DNA from: Salinibacterium sp. M195
GTDB lineage: Bacteria; Actinomycetota; Actinomycetes; Actinomycetales; Microbacteriaceae
Length of the DNA stretch: 64,000 bases
Reading direction: 5' to 3'
NCBI RefSeq assembly: GCF_019443965.1
Contig: NZ_CP040814.1
Coordinates: forward strand, 2,728,001-2,792,000
Position numbers and translations under genes: made by a program. The notes beneath the pieces are model-generated. The model was not told the origin of the DNA and made no database searches. It worked only from the letters and a program-made list of their open reading frames with translations. Of this stretch, positions 42,903 to 52,420 are shown piece after piece. Position 1 is the stretch's first letter; the number at the start of each line of letters is the position of its first letter.

Positions 42903-43540
42903 TGGCAAAGAACACCGAACAGCGCGTTGTCGCCGAGCTGGGTCGCCCCGAAACTCCCGACGAGACTTTCGCCCGCAAAGCCGAGACTTCTCGCAAGCAT
43001 CGTGCCAACCAGACGCTCCTCAATCTGGTGGGGGCCACCGTCGCATCCCTCGGAATTGTGCTGTTTTTGGTGCTCGTAGTGGTGCGCCCCAGCGACGAAG
43101 CGCCTGTCACCGCGGACTATCAGACCATTGCCGCTGACGCTCAAGTTGATGCAAGCGAACCGCTACTCGCGCCATCGTTGCCCGAGTCGTGGTATTCCAA
43201 CTCCGCACGCTTGGGAACAACATCGTCGGTGCAGACGTGGTACATCGGTTTTGTGGCGCCTCCCTCGGCGTCTCAATTCATCGCCCTCGAACAGGGCATC
43301 GACGCGAACCCCACGTGGTTGGGAATCGTCACTGATGGTGCCGCAGCAACGGACACCATCGTCATCAACGGAATTTCGTGGACCGTTTACGATCGCCGCT
43401 CTTCCTCTGACACCGGAAATTACGCATACTCAATGTCGGCAGAGATTGGTGGCAGCACTGTCGTGCTCCACGGCACTGCCGCTAGCTCAGAGTTCGAACT
43501 ACTCGCAGCATCAATCGCTGCTGACGCGGAGGTGCAATGA
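42902..43540 (+). CDS. DUF4245 family membrane-anchored protein
   Basis: A 212-residue protein. It has a cytosolic N-terminus, one membrane helix at about 41-62 (LLNLVGATVASLGIVLFLVLVVV) and an extracytoplasmic domain with WYSNSARL and GWTV-like (ISWTVYDRR) segments of DUF4245. The family is restricted to Actinobacteria and of unknown function; it is often next to xseAB. The ATG overlaps the xseB stop and the end overlaps the carbonic anhydrase start (ATGA). Confidence 0.85.
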   Translation: MAKNTEQRVVAELGRPETPDETFARKAETSRKHRANQTLLNLVGATVASLGIVLFLVLVVVRPSDEAPVTADYQTIAADAQVDASEPLLAPSLPESWYSNSARLGTTSSVQTWYIGFVAPPSASQFIALEQGIDANPTWLGIVTDGAAATDTIVINGISWTVYDRRSSSDTGNYAYSMSAEIGGSTVVLHGTAASSEFELLAASIAADAEVQ

Positions 43541-44178
43541 CGAATCCCACTAGGACACCAGCTCAGGTATGGAACGAGATGGCCCGTGGCAACGAGCGCT
43601 TCATTTCTGGTGAGCCCAATCATCCACGTCAGGACGTCGAGCGGCGCACTGAACTCGCCAATGCTCAGGCCCCGCACGCTGCGCTATTCGGCTGCAGCGA
43701 CTCTCGCCTGGCCGCTGAGATCATCTTTGACAAAGGCCTCGGCGACCTTTTTGTTGTTCGTAACGCTGGCCAAATCATTTCCGATTCTGTCGTTGGTTCT
43801 CTCGAATATGCGGTTGGCGTGCTCAACGTCCCCCTTATTTTGGTGCTCGGTCACGACGAATGTGGTGCCGTTGCGGCCGCTATCGAGTCGCAGACCGCGG
43901 ATGCCCCAACGCTGCCCCCACACATCCAGTCGCTAATCGCTAAGATCGTGCCGGCCGTTCGCCGGGTTGCTGGCAGCGAAACGGGCGCAGTCGATATCGA
44001 AACGCTCAGTGCTTCTGATGTTGGCCGCGAACACTTGCGCGAGACCATCGCCGAGCTGCTGAGCACCTCTGAACTGATCAGCGACGCAATCGCCGCAGGT
44101 ACGCTTGCCGTAGTGGGCGCGAATTACCGCTTGCTTGAAGGTAGGGCTGTTCCCGACGTGATCGTCGGAACGGTCTAG
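43537..44178 (+). CDS. Beta-class carbonic anhydrase
   Basis: A 213-residue zinc enzyme interconverting CO2 and bicarbonate. Zinc ligands are in GCSDSR (Cys with the Asp-Arg dyad) and GHDECGAV (His and Cys). VVRNAGQIISDSVVGSLEYAV is the conserved core. It is translationally coupled to the DUF4245 gene. fumC follows 55 bp downstream. Confidence 0.95.
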   Translation: MTNPTRTPAQVWNEMARGNERFISGEPNHPRQDVERRTELANAQAPHAALFGCSDSRLAAEIIFDKGLGDLFVVRNAGQIISDSVVGSLEYAVGVLNVPLILVLGHDECGAVAAAIESQTADAPTLPPHIQSLIAKIVPAVRRVAGSETGAVDIETLSASDVGREHLRETIAELLSTSELISDAIAAGTLAVVGANYRLLEGRAVPDVIVGTV

Positions 44179-44233
44179 CGCTCTCCACCACGTTCTCACA
44201 CCAATTCGCTCGCAAACAAAGGACTAGAACGCA

Positions 44234-45631
44234 GTGACGAGTTCAACCGAATACCGCATCGAACACGACACCATGGGCGAAGTACGCGTGCCCAAGGATG
44301 CCCTCTACGGCGCCCAGACCCAGCGCGCCGTAGAGAACTTTCCCATCTCGGGCACTGGTCTCGAACCCGCTCAGATCGTCGCTCTCGCCCGCGTCAAGCG
44401 CGCCGCAGCAATGGCCAACAATGAACTCGGCAAGCTCGATCCTGCTATTGCCGATTCCATCGTGGCTGCCGCCGATCAGATCATCGATGGCCAGCACCAC
44501 AACCAGTTCCCCGTCGACACCTACCAAACAGGTAGTGGCACCTCGTCGAACATGAACATGAACGAAGTTCTTGCTCGTCTCGCGACAGACTCGCTCGGCA
44601 GCGCCGTTCACCCCAACGACCACGTCAACGCATCGCAGTCGTCGAACGACGTGTTCCCCACCTCGGTACACCTTGCCGTAACCGGTGCACTCCTCGGCGA
44701 CCTGATCCCCGCACTTGAGCACCTCGCCCAGGCGCTCGAGGTAAAGGCCGAGCTCTGGAAGGGCGCCGTCAAGGCTGGCCGCACCCACCTCATGGATGCC
44801 ACCCCCGTCACTCTCGGCCAAGAATTTGCGGGCTACGCTCGCCAGATTCGCCTCGGAATCGCTCGAGTGCAGTCGACCATCCCCCGCGTTGCCGAAGTAC
44901 CTCTTGGCGGCACCGCTGTCGGAACCGGAATCAACACTCCCCTGGGCTTCCCGCAGCGTGTCATCGCGATCCTCGCCGAGAACTCGGGCCTGCCGATCAC
45001 CGAGGCCGAAGATCACTTCGAGGCTCAAGGTGCACGCGATGCACTCGTTGAAGCTTCCGGTGCGCTTCGCGTAATCGCCGTCTCGGTCACAAAGATCTGC
45101 AACGACCTTCGCTGGATGGGCTCTGGCCCCAACACGGGTCTCGGCGAACTTCAGATCCCCGACCTGCAGCCTGGTTCCTCGATCATGCCCGGCAAAGTCA
45201 ACCCCGTTATCCCCGAAGCCGTTCTCATGGTGTGCGCCCGGGTAATCGGCAACGACGCGACCATCGCCTGGGGCGGAGCATCCGGAGCCTTCGAACTCAA
45301 CGTGGCTATCCCCGTGATGGGAACGTCACTACTCGAATCGAGCCGCCTGCTCTCCAACTCGCTACGCGCCCTCGCTGACAAGACCGTCGATGGTCTCGAA
45401 GCGAACCTCGAACGCGCGCTCGCGCTTGCCGAATCCTCGCCGTCGATCGTGACACCGCTCAACAAGATCATCGGCTACGAAGCTGCCTCCAAGATTGCCA
45501 AGCACGCTGTCGCGCAGTCGATCACCGTGCGCGAAGCGGTAATCGATCTAGGGTTCGTCGAGCGTGGCGAAGTCACCATCGAACAGTTGGATGCCGCACT
45601 CGACGTTTTGTCGATGACGACGCCTGGCTAG
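44234..45631 (+). CDS. fumC: Class II fumarate hydratase
   Basis: A 465-residue TCA-cycle enzyme. The early [43 protein letters not shown] and the signature [15 protein letters not shown] are all present. It has a GTG start. Its end overlaps that of the convergent DUF6199-like gene by four bases, so no terminator lies between them. Confidence 0.97.
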   Translation: MTSSTEYRIEHDTMGEVRVPKDALYGAQTQRAVENFPISGTGLEPAQIVALARVKRAAAMANNELGKLDPAIADSIVAAADQIIDGQHHNQFPVDTYQTGSGTSSNMNMNEVLARLATDSLGSAVHPNDHVNASQSSNDVFPTSVHLAVTGALLGDLIPALEHLAQALEVKAELWKGAVKAGRTHLMDATPVTLGQEFAGYARQIRLGIARVQSTIPRVAEVPLGGTAVGTGINTPLGFPQRVIAILAENSGLPITEAEDHFEAQGARDALVEASGALRVIAVSVTKICNDLRWMGSGPNTGLGELQIPDLQPGSSIMPGKVNPVIPEAVLMVCARVIGNDATIAWGGASGAFELNVAIPVMGTSLLESSRLLSNSLRALADKTVDGLEANLERALALAESSPSIVTPLNKIIGYEAASKIAKHAVAQSITVREAVIDLGFVERGEVTIEQLDAALDVLSMTTPG

Positions 45632-46395
45632 TTTTCCGATCCCACCAGCGTGAGGGGCGCACCGTCGAGAGTTTCGACGGTGCGTTCTCCTATGGGGTCG
45701 TTCAATCTGATCGGAATCAAGACTGAAGCAGTGAGGTCTTCGCCCACGGGACACCCCACGACGTTGTCTGGTGCCGAGCCATCGCTCGGGGTGGGCATGC
45801 CATAGAGCACCGAAAGTTGAACGCGCTCTGGAGTCTCGACGGCAACAACGCGGCGTGGAATGCAGAGCAGCGGACCGCGCACCTTGACGACCACATCGGC
45901 ACGCGTAATGGTGGAATCAGTTTCCGCTGGCGCGCTCCCAATGTAGCCCGGGATGTTTGTGGTGCCCAAGCGCGAAAACGGTTCAAGATCGAGGAGGTAA
46001 AGCGGCGCTCGTTCATCGTCGTTTACCGGAAGGTAGCCCTCGATGGGCACGTCGACAAGATTGGCATCCGCCGCACCGGCCGGCTGAAAACTGCGATATA
46101 CCAGCAACGGTTGAGGCGAGCCCCAGATTTGCTCAACGCTATTAGCGACTGGAGCCTCTACTGGTTCTCGCGCCGACGTCCACACCATGGTGAGCACGAC
46201 TGCCAGCAACGCGATGCTGAGCGCCACGGCTGCAATGATTTGGCGGTAGGCGTAAGCGGCCCCACCAGGTTCGGAGTTGTGTGCGTTGGACACCGACCAC
46301 GAAAACAGGCTTCGCCACTGATTTCGGGGAGCAAAAATCGCCCAGAGCGCGGCAACCCCTAAGGGAACCGCAACAAACCACCAAATCGACCCCAC
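45628..46395 (-). CDS. Two-helix membrane protein, DUF6199-like N-terminus
   Basis: A 255-residue protein. A first helix is followed by [38 protein letters not shown] ([12 protein letters not shown] block), which resembles DUF6199 from memory. A second helix near 55-73 precedes an extracytoplasmic domain of about 180 residues with two Cys (LLCIPRR and VVGCPVGE) that could form a disulfide. Function is unknown. It is downstream of phoH behind a terminator, convergent with fumC. Confidence 0.65.
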   Translation of the reverse strand: MGSIWWFVAVPLGVAALWAIFAPRNQWRSLFSWSVSNAHNSEPGGAAYAYRQIIAAVALSIALLAVVLTMVWTSAREPVEAPVANSVEQIWGSPQPLLVYRSFQPAGAADANLVDVPIEGYLPVNDDERAPLYLLDLEPFSRLGTTNIPGYIGSAPAETDSTITRADVVVKVRGPLLCIPRRVVAVETPERVQLSVLYGMPTPSDGSAPDNVVGCPVGEDLTASVLIPIRLNDPIGERTVETLDGAPLTLVGSEN

Positions 46396-46413
46396 GAGAA
46401 AACCTTACTTTGC

Positions 46414-46451
46414 CTGAGCGCACCCCGCTAACACGAGCACGGCGCGCTCAG
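46414..46451 (-). terminator. Terminator of phoH
   Basis: CTGAGCGC (46414-46421) pairs with GCGCTCAG (46444-46451) and is followed on the minus strand by GTAAGGTTTTCTC. It lies 17 bases past the phoH stop. Confidence 0.7.
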
Positions 46452-46468
46452 ACATCGAAAGCAGATTG

Positions 46469-47860
46469 TCAGGCTAGCTCATTGCCCTCCAAGAGTTCGG
46501 TGACGAGAGCAGCGATCGCTGACCGCTCAGATCGGGTCAAGGTGATGTGACCGAACAACGAGTGCCCCTTCAACGTCTCGATGACCGAAGCGACGCCGTC
46601 GTGGCGTCCGACCCGGAGATTGTCACGCTGCGCGACATCGTGGGTGAGCACGACCCGAGAGTTCTGACCAATGCGACTGAGCACGGTCAGAAGAACATTG
46701 CGTTCGAGAGACTGGGCCTCATCCACGATCACGAATGCATCGTGCAGTGAACGACCGCGAATGTGGGTGAGGGGAAGAACTTCGAGCAGACCGCGATCGA
46801 GCACTTCCTCAAGCACGTTCTCGGAGACAACAGACCCCAGGGTGTCAAAAACAGCTTGCGCCCAGGGGTTCATTTTCTCGGAGGCATCACCAGGTAGGTA
46901 CCCCAATTCCTGACCACCGACGGCATACAGCGGTCGGAAGACCATGATCTTGCGGTGTTGCTGCTTCTCTAGCACCGCCTCGAGTCCGGCGCACAGGGCG
47001 AGAGCCGACTTTCCGGTGCCCGCGCGACCGCCTAAGGAGACGATCCCGAGCTCCTGATCAAGCAACATGTCGATTGCTAGACGCTGCTCAGCACTTCGCC
47101 CGTGAAGGCCGAAAATGTCGCGGTCTCCACGCACCAACGACATCTTGCCGCGAGCGGTCACTCGCGCCAGCGCTGAACCACGTTCGGAGTGCACGACAAG
47201 ACCGGTGTTGATCGGCAAGTCGCCAACCGCCCGCGAGTGAAGTTCCTCTTTGTCATAGAGTTCGCCGACTTGCTCGCCACTCAGTTCGATCTCGGCCTGA
47301 CCCGTCCAGCCCGAGTCCACCGCAAGCTCCGCGCGATACTCCTCAGCAGCGAGACCGATGGATGCCGCCTTCACCCGCAGGGGAAGATCTTTCGACACCA
47401 CAGTGACGTCCAGTCCCTCGTTAGCCAAGTTCAGCGCGACAGCAAGGATTCGGGAATCATTGTCTCCGAGCTGCAGGCCAGACGGAAGCACAGACATATT
47501 GGAATGGTTGAGCTCGACGCGTAACGTGCCGCCGACATCTCCGACCGAGATCGGAAAGTCGAGTCGCTCATGCTTGATGCGCATCTCGTCGAGGTTGCGC
47601 AAGGCTTGCCGTGCGAAATACCCGATCTCCGGGTCGTTTCGTTTGGCTTCGAGTTCTGTGATGACCACAACAGGAAGAACAACATTGTGTTCGGCGAACC
47701 GTTTTATCGAGCTGGGGTCGGAGAGCAAAACTGAAGTATCGAGCACATACGTGCGCTCGGCTTGTCGTTGGGCCCGCCCTCCCGCCTTCGACGTGGTGTT
47801 CGTGGTCTTAGGGCTAGCGGTGTCGGCCAACGTGCACTCCATCCCCGAGTGCGCGAGCAC
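46469..47860 (-). CDS. PhoH-family ATPase with N-terminal PIN domain
   Basis: A 463-residue protein. The PIN domain (about 37-170) has [13 protein letters not shown] with catalytic Asp, [10 protein letters not shown] and [11 protein letters not shown]. The PhoH ATPase domain (from about 240) has [17 protein letters not shown] as Walker A and [10 protein letters not shown] as Walker B. Such PIN-PhoH fusions act as RNA helicase-nucleases. The start is uncertain among GTG 47860 and ATG 47842. It ends at a T-rich terminator. Confidence 0.93.
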   Translation of the reverse strand: MLAHSGMECTLADTASPKTTNTTSKAGGRAQRQAERTYVLDTSVLLSDPSSIKRFAEHNVVLPVVVITELEAKRNDPEIGYFARQALRNLDEMRIKHERLDFPISVGDVGGTLRVELNHSNMSVLPSGLQLGDNDSRILAVALNLANEGLDVTVVSKDLPLRVKAASIGLAAEEYRAELAVDSGWTGQAEIELSGEQVGELYDKEELHSRAVGDLPINTGLVVHSERGSALARVTARGKMSLVRGDRDIFGLHGRSAEQRLAIDMLLDQELGIVSLGGRAGTGKSALALCAGLEAVLEKQQHRKIMVFRPLYAVGGQELGYLPGDASEKMNPWAQAVFDTLGSVVSENVLEEVLDRGLLEVLPLTHIRGRSLHDAFVIVDEAQSLERNVLLTVLSRIGQNSRVVLTHDVAQRDNLRVGRHDGVASVIETLKGHSLFGHITLTRSERSAIAALVTELLEGNELA

Positions 47861-48063
47861 TCGGATCCAGTCTGCGAAGACGGCCAGTACTTTACGAAAA
47901 CGAACTTACGTGGCCGTCTCGATCAGGCGCCATACCTGATGCTTGAACGCTAAACCTGTCGCACGATCTGAGCGAAGCGACACGCCACGCGAATCCATTG
48001 CGTCACGAACTGGGGGCACTGTTCATCTTCAGGCCAGCAGCGGGTTGGGCAGCGCTAAAAGTA

Positions 48064-48108
48064 CCCGATCGCCTAGTGCCCGATCGTCTAGTGCTCGATC
48101 GCCTAATG
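48064..48108. repeat. Three tandem 15-bp repeats over the uppS stop codon
   Basis: Units CCCGATCGCCTAGTG, CCCGATCGTCTAGTG and CTCGATCGCCTAATG run from 48064 to 48108, and a fourth begins CCCGA. The uppS stop (48103-48105) lies in the third unit, and each unit repeats an in-frame TAG on the minus strand. It looks like a slippage-generated minisatellite. The remaining 200 bp up to phoH show no gene. Confidence 0.8.
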
Positions 48109-48888
48109 CCCGAAGCGGCGATGGCGGCGAGCAAAGTCTCGAAGCGCCCGCAAGAAGTCAACCTCGCGAAGGTCGGGGCCGAGTGCCTCGACAAAATACA
48201 GTTCGCTGTGGGCGGTTTGCCACAGCATGAAATCGCTAATGCGCTGTTCACCCGACGTGCGGATGACCAGATCTGGGTCTGGCTGACCCTTCGTGTAGAG
48301 GTGCTCACTGATGAGTTCAGGAGTCAACAACTCCGCGAGAGCATCAAGGCTGTGCCCCTCATCGCTGTGGTTTCGAACGATGTTGCGCATTGCTTCAGCG
48401 ATTTCGTGGCGACCGCCGTAGCCAATCGCTAAGTTGACGTGAAGTCCGGTGTTACTCGCGGTGCGATCTCGTGCGCCGGCGAGTTGCGCTTTGAGAGTTT
48501 CTGGGAGTCCGGCGTCCGATCCCACGTGTTGTACGCGCCAGTCACGGAAGTGCGAAAGATCTTCGGCGAGGTCGCCAATGATAGTAAAGAGTTCGCCGAG
48601 TTCCTCCGGAGATCGACCCGTGAGGTTGTCTGTTGAGAGAAGGTAAAGCGTCGCCACCGAAATATCGAGATCGTCGCACCAGACGAGAAACTCGCGGTAC
48701 TTGGCCGCACCGGCGCGATGGCCGTGCGCTGCGGTCTCGAGGTCCTTCAATTTCGCCCAACGCCTGTTGCCATCAATGATCATGGCTACGTGGCGCGGCA
48801 ATTGCTGGCCCTCTAGCTGGCGCCGCAGTTTCTTCTGGTAAAGACCGTAGAGAAAACCGCGACCTAATGCAGACTGTCGCTTACTCAC
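48103..48888 (-). CDS. uppS: Isoprenyl/undecaprenyl diphosphate synthase
   Basis: A 261-residue cis-prenyltransferase. The pyrophosphate/Mg site is HVAMIIDGNRRWAK; other blocks are AHGHRAGAAK, NLAIGYGGRHEI, DPDLVIRTSGEQRISDFMLWQTAHSELYF (GEQRISDF core). It extends IPP chains to the lipid carrier for cell-wall synthesis; chain length cannot be told. It is divergent from trhA across 57 bp. Its 3' end is a tandem repeat. Confidence 0.94.
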   Translation of the reverse strand: MSKRQSALGRGFLYGLYQKKLRRQLEGQQLPRHVAMIIDGNRRWAKLKDLETAAHGHRAGAAKYREFLVWCDDLDISVATLYLLSTDNLTGRSPEELGELFTIIGDLAEDLSHFRDWRVQHVGSDAGLPETLKAQLAGARDRTASNTGLHVNLAIGYGGRHEIAEAMRNIVRNHSDEGHSLDALAELLTPELISEHLYTKGQPDPDLVIRTSGEQRISDFMLWQTAHSELYFVEALGPDLREVDFLRALRDFARRHRRFGH

Positions 48889-48945
48889 GGGACTACGTTA
48901 GACCACTCCGGCGTTCAGTAAGTGAAAGCGAGACCGGCGTAAACT

Positions 48946-49701
48946 GTGAAGATGAACCAAGACGCCGCCGATATCGCCGCCGCAGAGGCAGTGGAAAAGG
49001 AAGACGCATCGCGACTTCCCGAGCTTCCCTTCGTCGATGATGTGATGACGCTCGACCCCGCGGAGCAGAAACCAACCTGGCGCGGTTGGATTCATGCCGG
49101 CACTTTCCCCGTGGCGATTGTGCTCGGCATCATTCTGCTCGTGATGGCCGATGGTGCTGCCGCCAAGATTAGTTCAGCGGTCTTTTTTGCGTCGTCGCTC
49201 ATGTTGTTCGGAATTTCCGCGCTCTATCACCGCTTCAATTGGAGCGAAAAGACGCGGATGCTACTGAAGCGTTTCGATCACTCCAACATCTTTTTGCTGA
49301 TTGCGGGTTCGTACACTCCCATCACCGTGCTGGCGCTTCCGCCCGAGAAAGCCACGATTCTGTTGTGGATCGTCTGGACTGGCGCTGCCCTCGGCATCGG
49401 GTTCCGCATCTTCTGGGTTGGTGCACCGCGTTGGCTTTATGTTCCGCTGTACATCCTGCTCGGTTGGGGCGCGATGATGTTTATCGTCGACTTCTTCCAA
49501 GCCAACTGGATCATGATGACGCTCATCCTCGTCGGTGGACTTTTCTACACCGTTGGCGCAGTCATCTACGGCCTCAAACGGCCGAACCCCATCCCGGGAG
49601 TCTTTGGCTTCCACGAGATTTTTCACACGCTAACGCTATTGGCGTTCCTCTGCCACTGGGTCGGCATTTTCCTCGTAGCGACTAATCCGCCCGTTGTGTA
49701 G
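48946..49701 (+). CDS. Hemolysin III/TrhA-family membrane protein (PAQR)
   Basis: A 251-residue protein with seven predicted membrane helices after a 45-residue cytosolic start. The PAQR metal-site residues are in SALYHRFNW, KRFDHSNIFLLIAGSYTP and HEIFHTLTLLAFLCH. Family members are proposed zinc-dependent hydrolases affecting membrane homeostasis; the haemolysin label is historical. The start is GTG 48946 or ATG 48952. The last 20 bases overlap the convergent small-membrane-protein gene. Confidence 0.88.
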   Translation: MKMNQDAADIAAAEAVEKEDASRLPELPFVDDVMTLDPAEQKPTWRGWIHAGTFPVAIVLGIILLVMADGAAAKISSAVFFASSLMLFGISALYHRFNWSEKTRMLLKRFDHSNIFLLIAGSYTPITVLALPPEKATILLWIVWTGAALGIGFRIFWVGAPRWLYVPLYILLGWGAMMFIVDFFQANWIMMTLILVGGLFYTVGAVIYGLKRPNPIPGVFGFHEIFHTLTLLAFLCHWVGIFLVATNPPVV

Positions 49702-50068
49702 TCGAGTCGTCGCCGTCAGTAGCGTTGTTCGCGGGGAGTTGGTCATCCGCGTCGCTGGTCGCACTGCTCTCGTCGGCCACATCGACCGCGCCACTGGCAT
49801 CAGCGGCATCAGCGGCATCAGCGGCAGCTTGTTCGCTAAGGATCGCTTCTTGCGCGAGCGCCCGGTAACGCACACGTCGCACCCGCCGGTTCATGTCGAC
49901 GACGATAAGCAACGTGGCCACCGCAATGAAGAGCGTGCCGAGGAAACCGATAACACCGGGAGTGACCAAGTTAACGTCGCCGTTGTATTCCGGATAAACG
50001 CTCGGTTCGGGGCTGGGGGTCGCCGTCCAGAGAATCGCGCTGTAGGCGAGCGAAGTGAAAGAAATCAA
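49682..50068 (-). CDS. Small membrane protein with acidic Ala/Asp-rich tail
   Basis: About 128 residues from TTG 50068, which has GAGGA six bases upstream; ATG 50107/50104 would add 12-13 residues with no ribosome site. One or two helices (FTSLAYSAILW and VIGFLGTLFIAVATLLIVVD) are followed by a basic stretch (RRVRRVRYR). A C-terminal low-complexity tail reads ADAADAADASG, mirrored in the DNA as repeats of GGCATCAGC. No family was recognised. It is divergent from the DUF4307 gene. Confidence 0.65.
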   Translation of the reverse strand: MISFTSLAYSAILWTATPSPEPSVYPEYNGDVNLVTPGVIGFLGTLFIAVATLLIVVDMNRRVRRVRYRALAQEAILSEQAAADAADAADASGAVDVADESSATSDADDQLPANNATDGDDSTTQRAD

Positions 50069-50164
50069 CTGTTGTCCTCTGGAAAGTTCACTCGATGATT
50101 CCATCATGCGAGTTTGCGAATAGCCTTGCAGTAACAAGAATACCGCCCCACGAAGGAGCCCCGC

Positions 50165-50584
50165 GTGCCCGCAGCATCCAGTAGCATCCCTGGTAGCGAT
50201 CTCGATGCACGCTATGGCCGCAGCCCGCAAGCTAACCGCAACAACCGCATCGTTGTGGTGACTGTCGCAATCGCATTCGTCGCTGTCTTTACCGCGTGGT
50301 TGGTCTGGGGTGGGTTGCTTGAAGCCCCCGCAAAATTCGAGGCGAAAGACACTGGCTATGAAATCACTGACGAGTCGACGGTCTCGGTCACTTGGCAGTT
50401 CAACGTGCCAGTAGACACCGATGCGCGCTGCGCGGTTCAAGCACTCAACTCAACTTTTGCCATCGTGGGGTGGAAAGTTGTGGATGTTCCGGCCAGTGAT
50501 CAACGCAACCGTTCCCTCACTGAAACCATCCGCACTACAGAACTCGCAGTGTCAGGCTTGATCTACCGGTGCTGGCTCACCTAG
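50165..50584 (+). CDS. DUF4307 family membrane protein
   Basis: A 139-residue protein with the short motif DLDARYGR near the N-terminus, one membrane helix (about 30-50) and an extracytoplasmic domain with two Cys (DARCAVQAL and YRCWLT). All match DUF4307, an actinobacterial family of unknown function typically adjacent to greA. It has a GTG start. A terminator-like hairpin separates it from greA. Confidence 0.85.
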   Translation: MPAASSSIPGSDLDARYGRSPQANRNNRIVVVTVAIAFVAVFTAWLVWGGLLEAPAKFEAKDTGYEITDESTVSVTWQFNVPVDTDARCAVQALNSTFAIVGWKVVDVPASDQRNRSLTETIRTTELAVSGLIYRCWLT

Positions 50585-50602
50585 GCTGTAGCAAATCATC
50601 TC

Positions 50603-50635
50603 GAAACCGGTCGTTTGCGGCCGGTTTCTCTTTTG
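50603..50635 (+). terminator. Intrinsic-terminator-like hairpin directly before greA
   Basis: GAAACCGG (50603-50610) pairs with CCGGTTTC (50621-50628) across ten bases, followed by TCTTTT. It ends only 16 bases before the greA GTG, leaving no room for a promoter after it. It may therefore be an attenuator in the greA leader as well as the DUF4307 terminator. Confidence 0.8.
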
Positions 50636-50651
50636 TATAGGGAGACACACA

Positions 50652-51143
50652 GTGGCTGCAGATAACGACGTCACATGGTTGACCCAGGAGGCGTTCGATC
50701 GTCGCACCGCCGAACTGGAACAGCTCACGGGCGCAGCGCGGTACGACATTGCTAAAAAGATTGAGGCTGCCCGCGAAGAGGGTGACCTCAAGGAGAATGG
50801 CGGCTACCACGCCGCCAAGGAAGAGCAGGGCAAAATTGAGGCCCGCATCCGCGTTCTCACTCAGCTTCTTCGCCACGCCGTAGTCGGCGACGTTCAAGAC
50901 GACGATGGTGTTGTTGAGCCCGGAATTCTTGTCACCGCCGAGATCATGGGCGAAGAGAGTGTCTTCCTGCTGGGAAGCCGCGAGATTGTTGCCGAGGGCA
51001 GCGATCTCGATGTTTACAGCGAGAAGAGCCCGCTCGGTCTCGCAATCAACGGCCTCAAGGTGGGGCAGTCCAAGAAATACACTGCGCCCAACGGCAAAGA
51101 GATCACGGTCAAGATCCTGAAGATCGCGACCTACTCCGGCTAA
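50652..51143 (+). CDS. greA: Transcription elongation factor GreA
   Basis: A 163-residue factor that rescues backtracked RNA polymerase. The N-terminal coiled coil carries the acidic tip in REEGDLKENGGYHAAKEEQ. The C-terminal FKBP-like domain contains SPLGLAINGLKVG. The GTG start follows GGGAGACACACA. The gene order DUF4307-greA-ilvA looks typically actinobacterial. Confidence 0.96.
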   Translation: MAADNDVTWLTQEAFDRRTAELEQLTGAARYDIAKKIEAAREEGDLKENGGYHAAKEEQGKIEARIRVLTQLLRHAVVGDVQDDDGVVEPGILVTAEIMGEESVFLLGSREIVAEGSDLDVYSEKSPLGLAINGLKVGQSKKYTAPNGKEITVKILKIATYSG

Positions 51144-51169
51144 GACCGTGTCGGCAGTAAACCCTTAGG

Positions 51170-52420
51170 TTAGAAGTCGACCTGAGGGTCAAATCCTTCG
51201 TCCCTGAGCCGCGCGAGCACTGACTCCGCGTGCTCGGGGCCACGGGTCTCAATGTGCAGTTCCAGCTGAACCTGGCTGAACTGCACTTTGTTGTTGTGCC
51301 TACTGTGCAACACCTCAACAACGTTGGCGCTCGCCTCGGCAACAATGCCCGAAATACGAGCAAGCTGGCCAGGGCGGTCAGGCAGGGGAATCCGCAAGCG
51401 CAAGTAGCGTTCGGATGCCGAGAGGCCGTGACTGATGATGCGTTCCATCATCATGGGGTCGATATTTCCACCGCTCAGCAGCACAACGGTGTTGCCGCTC
51501 GGCGTGATCTTGCCAGCAAGGATCGCGGCGACGCCGACGGCACCAGCGGGCTCAACTACGAGCTTGGCGCGTTCCAGGAGAACGAGAAGCGCGTAAGCCG
51601 TCTGGTCATCGCTGACGGTGATGACTTCGTCCACGAGGTCACGGACCATCGGAAAGTTGATTTCGCCGGGCTTGCTCACCGCAATTCCGTCGGCAATGGT
51701 CGGGGTCGACTTGATCTCAACGATCTCGCCCTTCTCTAGTGAGACGGGATACGCCGCGGCGTTTACGGCTTGCACGCCGATCACTCGAACATTGCGCCCC
51801 TCTTCGCGGGCACGCTGTTTGATCGCGCCGGCAACACCGGAAATGAGGCCGCCGCCGCCAATGGGGACGATGATCGTATCGACCTGAGGCACCTGATCGA
51901 AGACCTCGAGCGCGAGTGTTCCTTGCCCGGCAACCACATCAAAGTGATCAAAGGGGTGGATGAGGACGGCACCGGTGTCTTCGGCGAAGCGCGCTGCGGC
52001 GCGGAGAGGTTCGTCGACCGTGTGACCGCGCAAGATCACCTCTGCGCCGTAATCGCGAGTTGCCTGCAGCTTAGGCAGGGGCACACCTACGGGCATGAAA
52101 ATGGTGGACTTGATGCCAAGCTGTCGAGCCGCAAACGCGACGCCCTGAGCATGGTTACCGGCCGATGCCGCAACGACACCGCGAGCCTTCTCCTCGTCGG
52201 TGAGACCCGCGAGGCGGTTGTAGGCTCCGCGAATCTTGAACGAACCGGTGCGCTGAAGGTTCTCGCACTTCAAGAAGACAGGCGACCCCAAGATCTCGGC
52301 GAGAAAACGCGAGGTCTGCATCGGCGTGACATCAATAACTTCTGAAACCCGCATACGAGCTTGCTGATAATCCGCAAGCGTGGGGCCGGGCATCCGGTTA
52401 CTTACCATTACCGAGCACAT
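51170..52420 (-). CDS. ilvA: Threonine ammonia-lyase (threonine dehydratase)
   Basis: A 416-residue PLP fold-II enzyme forming 2-oxobutanoate from threonine. The PLP lysine is in RTGSFKIRGAYNR, and SAGNHAQGVA and PIGGGGLISG bind the cofactor phosphate. A single C-terminal ACT domain starts near residue 340 (RIPLPDRPGQLARISGIV). The single ACT domain resembles the shorter biodegradative/actinobacterial form. The start is uncertain: ATG 52420, 52408 or 52393; the first two overlap the upstream gene. Confidence 0.93.
   Translation of the reverse strand: MCSVMVSNRMPGPTLADYQQARMRVSEVIDVTPMQTSRFLAEILGSPVFLKCENLQRTGSFKIRGAYNRLAGLTDEEKARGVVAASAGNHAQGVAFAARQLGIKSTIFMPVGVPLPKLQATRDYGAEVILRGHTVDEPLRAAARFAEDTGAVLIHPFDHFDVVAGQGTLALEVFDQVPQVDTIIVPIGGGGLISGVAGAIKQRAREEGRNVRVIGVQAVNAAAYPVSLEKGEIVEIKSTPTIADGIAVSKPGEINFPMVRDLVDEVITVSDDQTAYALLVLLERAKLVVEPAGAVGVAAILAGKITPSGNTVVLLSGGNIDPMMMERIISHGLSASERYLRLRIPLPDRPGQLARISGIVAEASANVVEVLHSRHNNKVQFSQVQLELHIETRGPEHAESVLARLRDEGFDPQVDF

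Noticed and set aside
48064-48108. CRISPR-like repeats near uppS
   Set aside because: The 15-bp units are directly adjacent without spacers and overlap a coding end; there are no cas genes.
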